From Betaproteobacteria bacterium (GTDB lineage Bacteria > Pseudomonadota > Gammaproteobacteria > Burkholderiales > Burkholderiaceae_C): a DNA stretch of 64,000 nucleotides. The stretch's first letter is position 1. Each line of letters begins with the position of its first letter. Below are positions 59,121-64,000 of the stretch, one piece after another. The translations under genes were made by a program, and so were the position numbers. The stretch spans positions 1-64,000 of the forward strand of contig RFYV01000001.1 of assembly GCA_009921265.1 (NCBI GenBank), given 5' to 3'. The notes below the pieces were generated by a model. It ran no database searches and was not told the origin of the DNA. It saw nothing but the letters and a program-made list of their open reading frames with translations.

Positions 59121-60095
59121 TTAATTCACCATCACCAATTTGCCCATGACTTGTCGTGACCCCATACGGGCATAGGCTTGTTTCAATTCCGACATGGGCA
59201 TGGTGCAGTCAATTGATGGTTTGATCTTTCCATTTTTATACCAACCCACTAATTTTTCCATCATGGCCGCATTGGCATCGGCTTCACGCCTCGAAAAATC
59301 ACCCCAAAAAACGCCAACCATCGATGCGCCTTTGAGTAATGCTAAATTGAGTGGCAATGAAGGAATCGTGCCGCCTGCAAATCCAACGATCAAATAGCGA
59401 CCGCGCCACGCAATCGAGCGAAACGCGGGTTCTGCCAGATCACCGCCAACAGGGTCATAAATCACGTCAGGTCCTTTGCCGTTGGTGATTTCTTTCAATC
59501 GTTCACGTAAATTTTCTTTTGTGTAATTCATGGTCTCGTCAGCGCCCAATTGTTTGCACAATCGGCATTTTTCATCCGAGGAACTAGCCGCAATGACTTT
59601 GGCGCCCATGTTTTTTGCGATTTGAATGGCCGAGGAACCCACACCACCTGCCGCACCTAATATCAATACGGTTTCGCCTTTTTGGAGTTGGCCACGATCG
59701 ACGAGTGCGTGATAAGAAGTGGCGTAAATCATGATGAATGCCGCCGCGTCAACGGCGGGAAAGTCTTCGGGCAATGCAATACATGATTTGGCAGGTGCCA
59801 GTGTGTGAGTGCCAAAACCGCCCGTGCCATTGAGGCAGGCTACTCTTTGTCCTGCCTTGAAATGCGTGACATCGGGCCCAACAGAAACAATCTTGCCTGC
59901 GTATTCGGAGCCTGGTACAAAGGGGCGTTCGGGTTTGAACTGGTATTTGTTTTGAACGATTAATAGATCAGGAAAATTGAGACTGGCCGCTTCAATTTGG
60001 ACCAAGACTTGGCCATTTGCGGGTTGAGGTGTCGGGAGTTCTTTCCATGTCACGGCATCGATGCCAACGGGGTCTTCGCATAGCCAAGCGTGCAC
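59121..60095 (-). CDS. NADPH:quinone oxidoreductase-like zinc-independent MDR protein
   Basis: 324 residues. Medium-chain dehydrogenase/reductase fold: N-terminal GroES-like domain with LNFPDLLIVQNKYQFKPERPFVPGSEYAG and a Rossmann domain with GAAGGVGSSAIQIAKNMGAKVIA. The structural and catalytic zinc cysteines of alcohol dehydrogenases are missing, and SLNFPD is the usual opening of quinone oxidoreductases in this family. It reduces quinones or enoyl compounds with NADPH; the substrate is not assignable. Diverges from surE. Confidence 0.87.
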   Translation of the reverse strand: MHAWLCEDPVGIDAVTWKELPTPQPANGQVLVQIEAASLNFPDLLIVQNKYQFKPERPFVPGSEYAGKIVSVGPDVTHFKAGQRVACLNGTGGFGTHTLAPAKSCIALPEDFPAVDAAAFIMIYATSYHALVDRGQLQKGETVLILGAAGGVGSSAIQIAKNMGAKVIAASSSDEKCRLCKQLGADETMNYTKENLRERLKEITNGKGPDVIYDPVGGDLAEPAFRSIAWRGRYLIVGFAGGTIPSLPLNLALLKGASMVGVFWGDFSRREADANAAMMEKLVGWYKNGKIKPSIDCTMPMSELKQAYARMGSRQVMGKLVMVN

Positions 60096-60181
60096 AACAG
60101 TCTCCTTTTTTGAATTAAGACATCATAAAGTATAGAAATGAACGCGATGTGGCCCCTACAATCGGCATTAAGGCAACACAC

Positions 60182-60946
60182 ATGAAAATTCTTCTCTCTA
60201 ATGACGACGGTTATCAAGCCTCTGGCATTGTTCAGTTGTACGACGCACTCAAAGGCATGGCTGAGGTAGAAGTGGTTGCTCCAGAACAAAACAACAGTGC
60301 CAAATCCAACTCGCTATCGTTGTACTCGCCGCTTTATGTTCATCGCGCGTCCAATGGTTTTCGCTATGTCAATGGCACGCCCGCCGATTGTGTTCACATA
60401 GCGCTCACGGGTTTGTTGGGTTATCGGCCCGATATGGTCGTTTCTGGTTTCAACAATGGGGCCAATATGGGTGACGACACGATCTATTCAGGAACAGTCG
60501 GCGCCGCCATGGAGGGGTATTTATTTGGCGTGCCTGCGATTGCTTTTTCGCAAGTCGAAAAAGGTTGGAAACATTTAGACGCTGCAGTGCTGAAAGCTCA
60601 ACAGATGGTGTCTGAGTTACTCAAGCGTGTTGCAAAAGACCCCAAGCCTTGGTTGCTCAATGTCAATATGCCCAACGTGGCCACTCATCAAATGGGTGAG
60701 ATCAAAATTTGTCGATTGGGCAGAAGACACGCCGCAGAAAAAGTCGTGACACAACAAAGTCCACGCGGAGAAACCATGTATTGGATTGGTGGCGCAGGTC
60801 CTGCCAAAGACGACGCGCATGACACCGATTTTTTTGCAACGGCGCAGGGTCATATTTCTGTGACACCTCTGCAGGTTGATTTAACAGAGCATTCACAACT
60901 GCAAAGTTGGAATCAAAGTATTTCTGAGTGGCAAAAAGCCAAATGA
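60182..60946 (+). CDS. surE: 5'/3'-nucleotidase SurE
   Basis: 254 residues from the ATG at 60182, where MKILLSNDDGYQASGIVQL carries the metal-binding Asp-Asp; the track GTG at 60149 precedes it. AAGG lies 9 bp upstream and TACAAT at about 60157 is a possible -10, so the leader is very short. SGFNNGANMGDDTIYSGTVGAAMEG is the second family block. Dephosphorylates nucleoside monophosphates and short polyphosphate. The stop overlaps the pcm ATG (ATGA). Confidence 0.95.
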   Translation: MKILLSNDDGYQASGIVQLYDALKGMAEVEVVAPEQNNSAKSNSLSLYSPLYVHRASNGFRYVNGTPADCVHIALTGLLGYRPDMVVSGFNNGANMGDDTIYSGTVGAAMEGYLFGVPAIAFSQVEKGWKHLDAAVLKAQQMVSELLKRVAKDPKPWLLNVNMPNVATHQMGEIKICRLGRRHAAEKVVTQQSPRGETMYWIGGAGPAKDDAHDTDFFATAQGHISVTPLQVDLTEHSQLQSWNQSISEWQKAK

Positions 60947-61743
60947 AAAAACGTCCAGGCTTCCCTCTCAAATTGGAGCAGTTTGCGCCTCCTAAGCCTG
61001 TAAAAACGCATCCTGACCCCTACCGACAATTACCCAAAGACTTAATCGCTAAACCGTCGGCACCCATGGAGAGTCCTACGGGCATTGGATTGGACTCATC
61101 GGCCGTGCGCGCTCGAATGGTTGCTAAGTTAGAGGCTCAAGGTATCGATGATGCGATGGTTTTAGATGCCATGGGAAAAATCGAACGACATCGTTTTGTT
61201 GATAGTGCGTTGGTTAATCAAGCGTATGAAGATACCAGTTTGCCGATCGGTTTAGGACAAACAATTTCTAAGCCCAATGTGGTTGCCCGAATGATTTCAT
61301 TATTACGTCAAGGTCGCAATTTAATGATCACCGGAAAATTAGGTCGTATATTAGAAATAGGAACGGGTTGCGGTTATCAAGCGGCATTGCTCAGCTGTGT
61401 TGCAAAAGAGGTTCACAGCATTGAGCGACTCAAAGGTCTTCACGAAAAGGCGCGTGAAAATTTAAGGCCAATGCGAATCGCCAATTTGCAATTGATTTTG
61501 GGTGATGGCATGTTAGGTTACAGTGATTGCGGGCCCTACTCAGGCATCATCTCAGCCGCAGGTGGTGAGTCCTTACCTCAGGCTTGGATTGATCAACTAG
61601 CGGTGGGTGGTCGAATTGTGGCGCCAATGGTCAATTCCAATGGTAGTCAGTATTTGTTGGTCATCGATAAAACACCCCATGGGATTGAACAGCAACAACT
61701 AGAGCCTGTTCATTTTGTGCCTTTAAAATCAGGGCTTGAGTAA
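60943..61743 (+). CDS. pcm: Protein-L-isoaspartate O-methyltransferase
   Basis: 266 residues from the ATG at 60943, which overlaps the surE stop; the track GTG at 60928 lies inside surE. Repairs isoaspartyl damage using S-adenosylmethionine. An N-terminal extension of about 50 residues rich in proline and basic residues precedes the catalytic domain, common in Burkholderiales. RHRFVDSALVNQAYEDTSLPIGLGQTISKP, the SAM motif ILEIGTGCGYQAALL and GDGMLGYSDCGPYSGIISAAGG are the family signatures. Confidence 0.94.
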   Translation: MKKRPGFPLKLEQFAPPKPVKTHPDPYRQLPKDLIAKPSAPMESPTGIGLDSSAVRARMVAKLEAQGIDDAMVLDAMGKIERHRFVDSALVNQAYEDTSLPIGLGQTISKPNVVARMISLLRQGRNLMITGKLGRILEIGTGCGYQAALLSCVAKEVHSIERLKGLHEKARENLRPMRIANLQLILGDGMLGYSDCGPYSGIISAAGGESLPQAWIDQLAVGGRIVAPMVNSNGSQYLLVIDKTPHGIEQQQLEPVHFVPLKSGLE

Positions 61744-61760
61744 TCATTAGGAAAATATCA

Positions 61761-62606
61761 ATGCAACGACTGATGTCGGTTTTTTTAATCACCATTTTTG
61801 CAAGCATTGCTTTAGTTGGCTGCGTTGTTGCCAGTCATGGTGTGCCTGCACCTGTTGAAGATCGAACCATTAGTAAACCTCGTGCGCAGTCCGCTTCAAC
61901 GACCAAAGCTGCTGTTGCGCCTGTTATATCTGAAAATGCAGCCAAACCAGGTTTTTATACTGTCAAGCCCAACGACACTTTGATTCGCATTGGCTTGGAT
62001 CAAGGACAAAACTGGCGTGACATCGTGCGATGGAACAATATTGACAACCCAAATAATTTAGAAGTCGGTCAAGTCTTGCGAGTTGTGCCACCAGGCACAA
62101 CGGTGAACCCCGAAGGTGTGGTTGTTCGCCCAGTCACATCACCCACAACAACAACGTCCAATCAACCCCTTGCGGCAACAGAACCACAAAAGCCTGCTAA
62201 CGCAGTTGCCCCACAACCGCCTACCGAACCCACAGAAGACGCGATTACTTTTGTTTGGCCTGCACAAGGCGGTGTCCTCACTGGTTTTGATGAGGCCAAA
62301 AATAAAGGCATTGATATTTCAGGAAAAGCAGGTGACCCCGTGTTGGCGTCTGCCGATGGTCGCGTGGTGTATGCAGGCTCGGGTCTGAGGGGATACGGCA
62401 ATCTGATTATTCTTAAACATAACAATACTTTTTTAACTGCATACGCACATAATCAAACAATTTTAGTGCGCGAAGATCAAAGTGTTAAACGCGGACAAAA
62501 AATTGCTGAGATGGGCAATAGCGATGCTGATCAAGTCAAACTCCATTTTGAAATCAGACGCACGGGCAAGCCCGTCGATCCACTCAAATTCTTAGCTGCG
62601 CGTTGA
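61761..62606 (+). CDS. nlpD: NlpD-like lipoprotein with LysM and degenerate M23 domain
   Basis: 281 residues. Lipoprotein signal with lipobox LVGC (about residue 21), a LysM domain (FYTVKPNDTLIRIGLDQGQNWRDIVRWN), a proline/threonine linker and a C-terminal M23/LytM domain. In that domain the metal-binding histidines are replaced (NKGIDI instead of HxGxD, and VKLHFEIR instead of HLHFEIR), as in E. coli NlpD, which does not cut peptidoglycan but activates the amidase AmiC during division. surE-pcm-nlpD is the classic order, but rpoS, normally next, is absent. Confidence 0.92.
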   Translation: MQRLMSVFLITIFASIALVGCVVASHGVPAPVEDRTISKPRAQSASTTKAAVAPVISENAAKPGFYTVKPNDTLIRIGLDQGQNWRDIVRWNNIDNPNNLEVGQVLRVVPPGTTVNPEGVVVRPVTSPTTTTSNQPLAATEPQKPANAVAPQPPTEPTEDAITFVWPAQGGVLTGFDEAKNKGIDISGKAGDPVLASADGRVVYAGSGLRGYGNLIILKHNNTFLTAYAHNQTILVREDQSVKRGQKIAEMGNSDADQVKLHFEIRRTGKPVDPLKFLAAR

Positions 62607-62626
62607 CCTCGTATTGATTGTTCAAC

Positions 62627-64000
62627 ATGCAGGAAAAAAATAAAGTTTGGCCAGAACAATCATTGCTGATTGAATCTCTCGATTTAGACGCGCAAGGGAT
62701 TGCGCATCGCGAAGATGGCAAGGTTGTTTTTGTGGATGGTGCGCTGCCCTTTGAAAGAGTCAGCGTCAATATCAATCGCAAAAAAAATAATTGGGAAAAA
62801 GGTTCACTCACTCAAATTCATTTAGCCTCTTCTCAGCGGGTAACTCCAAAATGCAAGCACGCGGGCTATCACGCAGGTGCATGCGGTGGTTGCAAAATGC
62901 AGCATCTCAACAGCCCCTCGCAAATTGCGGTCAAGCAACGCGTCCTAGAAGATAATTTATGGCACCTAGGAAAAATCAAACCTGATCTTATTTTGCGACC
63001 TATTCATGGCCCCAGCTGGGGATATCGATACAGGGCACGTCTATCTGTTCGTTTTGTCATTAAAAAACAAAAAGTGTTGGTGGGTTTTCATGAAAGAAAA
63101 AGCGGTTATGTAGCAGACATGGAATCTTGCGCTGTGTTGCCCGGACATGTGAGCGCCATGTTGATACCTTTGCGTGAAATGATTGGCAAGCTCGATACGC
63201 GAGATGCTTGCCCTCAAATTGAATTGGCGTGTGGAGACGATGTAACGGCCTTGGTTTTGCGTAATCTCGAACCCCTAACTGAGCGCGATCAAAACACATT
63301 ACAAGAATTTGCCCATCAATACCCTGTTCAGTGGTGGTTGCAACCCGGCGGTCTTGATTCGATTCATCTGATGGATTCTTCTCAATCGCTTTCACTTTCA
63401 TATTCATTACCCGAATTTGATATCCAAATGCCGTTCATGCCAACTGACTTTACGCAAGTCAATCCTTGGATTAATCGGGTGTTGGTTGCGCAGGCCTTAC
63501 AACTTTTAGCGGTTCAAAAGCAAGACAGAGTGATTGACTGGTTTTGTGGATTGGGTAACTTCACATTACCACTGGCAACGCAAGCAAAATCGGTTGTTGG
63601 TGTGGAGGGAAGCGCTCAGTTGATTCAGCGATCGAAAGAAAATTTTATCTTTAATCAAACCAAACGACAAACACTTGGATCGAACGCTTTGTGTGACGTG
63701 CAATTTAAAAGCAAAAATTTATTTGAAATCAATTCAAGTGAATTGCAAGAATTGGGCTTTGCCCATAAATGGCTCATTGACCCACCCAGGGAAGGTGCTT
63801 TTGAATTAATCAAAGCCTTGGTTGAGTTGATACAAAATAATGATTTAAGTAGTGACTGGAAGCCACCGTCGCGTATGGTGTATGTCAGTTGCAATCCTGC
63901 AACTTTGGCCAGGGACGCAGAGCTATTGGTAAATCAAGGGGGCTATGTATGCTCTCAAGCGGGTATTGTGAATATGTTTCCTCACACCGCCCACGTTGAG
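62627..64000 (+). CDS. rlmD: 23S rRNA (uracil-1939-C5)-methyltransferase RlmD, 3' end outside window
   Basis: Missing from the ORF track because no stop is reached. 458 residues are visible from the ATG at 62627 to the last base. A TRAM domain ([21 protein letters not shown]) is followed by the iron-sulfur cysteines ([19 protein letters not shown] and ESCAVL) and the SAM-binding and catalytic parts, including [24 protein letters not shown] and the catalytic cysteine in [13 protein letters not shown]. The closing block [13 protein letters not shown] shows that only a few residues are cut off. Methylates U1939 of 23S rRNA. It starts 20 bp after nlpD. Confidence 0.95.
   Translation, partial: MQEKNKVWPEQSLLIESLDLDAQGIAHREDGKVVFVDGALPFERVSVNINRKKNNWEKGSLTQIHLASSQRVTPKCKHAGYHAGACGGCKMQHLNSPSQIAVKQRVLEDNLWHLGKIKPDLILRPIHGPSWGYRYRARLSVRFVIKKQKVLVGFHERKSGYVADMESCAVLPGHVSAMLIPLREMIGKLDTRDACPQIELACGDDVTALVLRNLEPLTERDQNTLQEFAHQYPVQWWLQPGGLDSIHLMDSSQSLSLSYSLPEFDIQMPFMPTDFTQVNPWINRVLVAQALQLLAVQKQDRVIDWFCGLGNFTLPLATQAKSVVGVEGSAQLIQRSKENFIFNQTKRQTLGSNALCDVQFKSKNLFEINSSELQELGFAHKWLIDPPREGAFELIKALVELIQNNDLSSDWKPPSRMVYVSCNPATLARDAELLVNQGGYVCSQAGIVNMFPHTAHVE

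Overview
The window reads as a chromosome segment of a low-GC member of the Burkholderiales (Betaproteobacteria). Three things support this: the gene order rpsB-tsf-pyrH-frr-cdsA-dxr-rseP-bamA-ompH-lpxD-fabZ-lpxA-lpxB-rnhB, the order carA-carB-greA-yhbY-rlmE-ftsH-folP-glmM followed by pstSCAB-phoU-phoB-phoR, and protein sequences such as PyrH and FtsH that look typical of the order. The base composition is AT-richer than most of the order, which suggests a freshwater or streamlined lineage. Genus is not claimed.

Layout. (1) 1-8343 is an accessory, metabolic part. On the minus strand there are two secreted alpha/beta hydrolases, a two-subunit Tat-exported molybdenum hydroxylase (2Fe-2S plus Mo subunit), and soxX-soxY-soxZ, with soxZ cut by the window edge. 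On the plus strand a secreted SGNH hydrolase diverges from them. (2) 8344-9136 is a gene-free scar. It holds an internally deleted IS3-type element with both terminal repeats, and tandem 11-bp repeats beside tRNA-Leu(CAG) that look like integrase arm sites. (3) 9253-13542 holds rnr, an SDR oxidoreductase and a D-amino-acid dehydrogenase. (4) 13736-27914 is the translation, phospholipid, isoprenoid, outer-membrane and lipid A supercluster. (5) 28016-38435 covers carbamoyl phosphate synthesis, greA, RNA-modifying or RNA-binding proteins, ftsH, folP and glmM. (6) 38568-45104 is the complete phosphate uptake and signalling operon behind a convincing Pho box. (7) 45115-50351, minus strand, has a MATE exporter, a GT-C-like membrane protein, rpmE2, rho and trxA. 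(8) 50489-58992 has dnaE, pgsA, an EamA transporter, a tartrate/malate-type dehydrogenase, hupB, tRNA-Val and ppiD. (9) 59039-64000 has tRNA-His, a quinone oxidoreductase, surE-pcm-nlpD and a 3'-truncated rlmD.

How the genes work together. Most of the window is housekeeping, and its clearest themes are envelope biogenesis (cdsA, dxr, rseP, bamA, ompH, lpx genes, fabZ, glmM, pgsA, ppiD, nlpD) and phosphate homeostasis. The accessory left end could be a periplasmic oxidation module: extracellular or periplasmic hydrolases release a substrate, the Mo enzyme oxidises an aldehyde or N-heterocycle, and a monohaem cytochrome and SoxYZ-like carrier lie directly downstream.

Most notable observations: a SoxY without the canonical GGCGG carrier tail, fused in transcription order to a Mo hydroxylase; uppS missing between frr and cdsA; rpoS missing between nlpD and rlmD; the IS3 remnant and integrase-like repeats next to tRNA-Leu; and a likely leaderless dnaE start. 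I see no CRISPR array, prophage or recognisable defence system.
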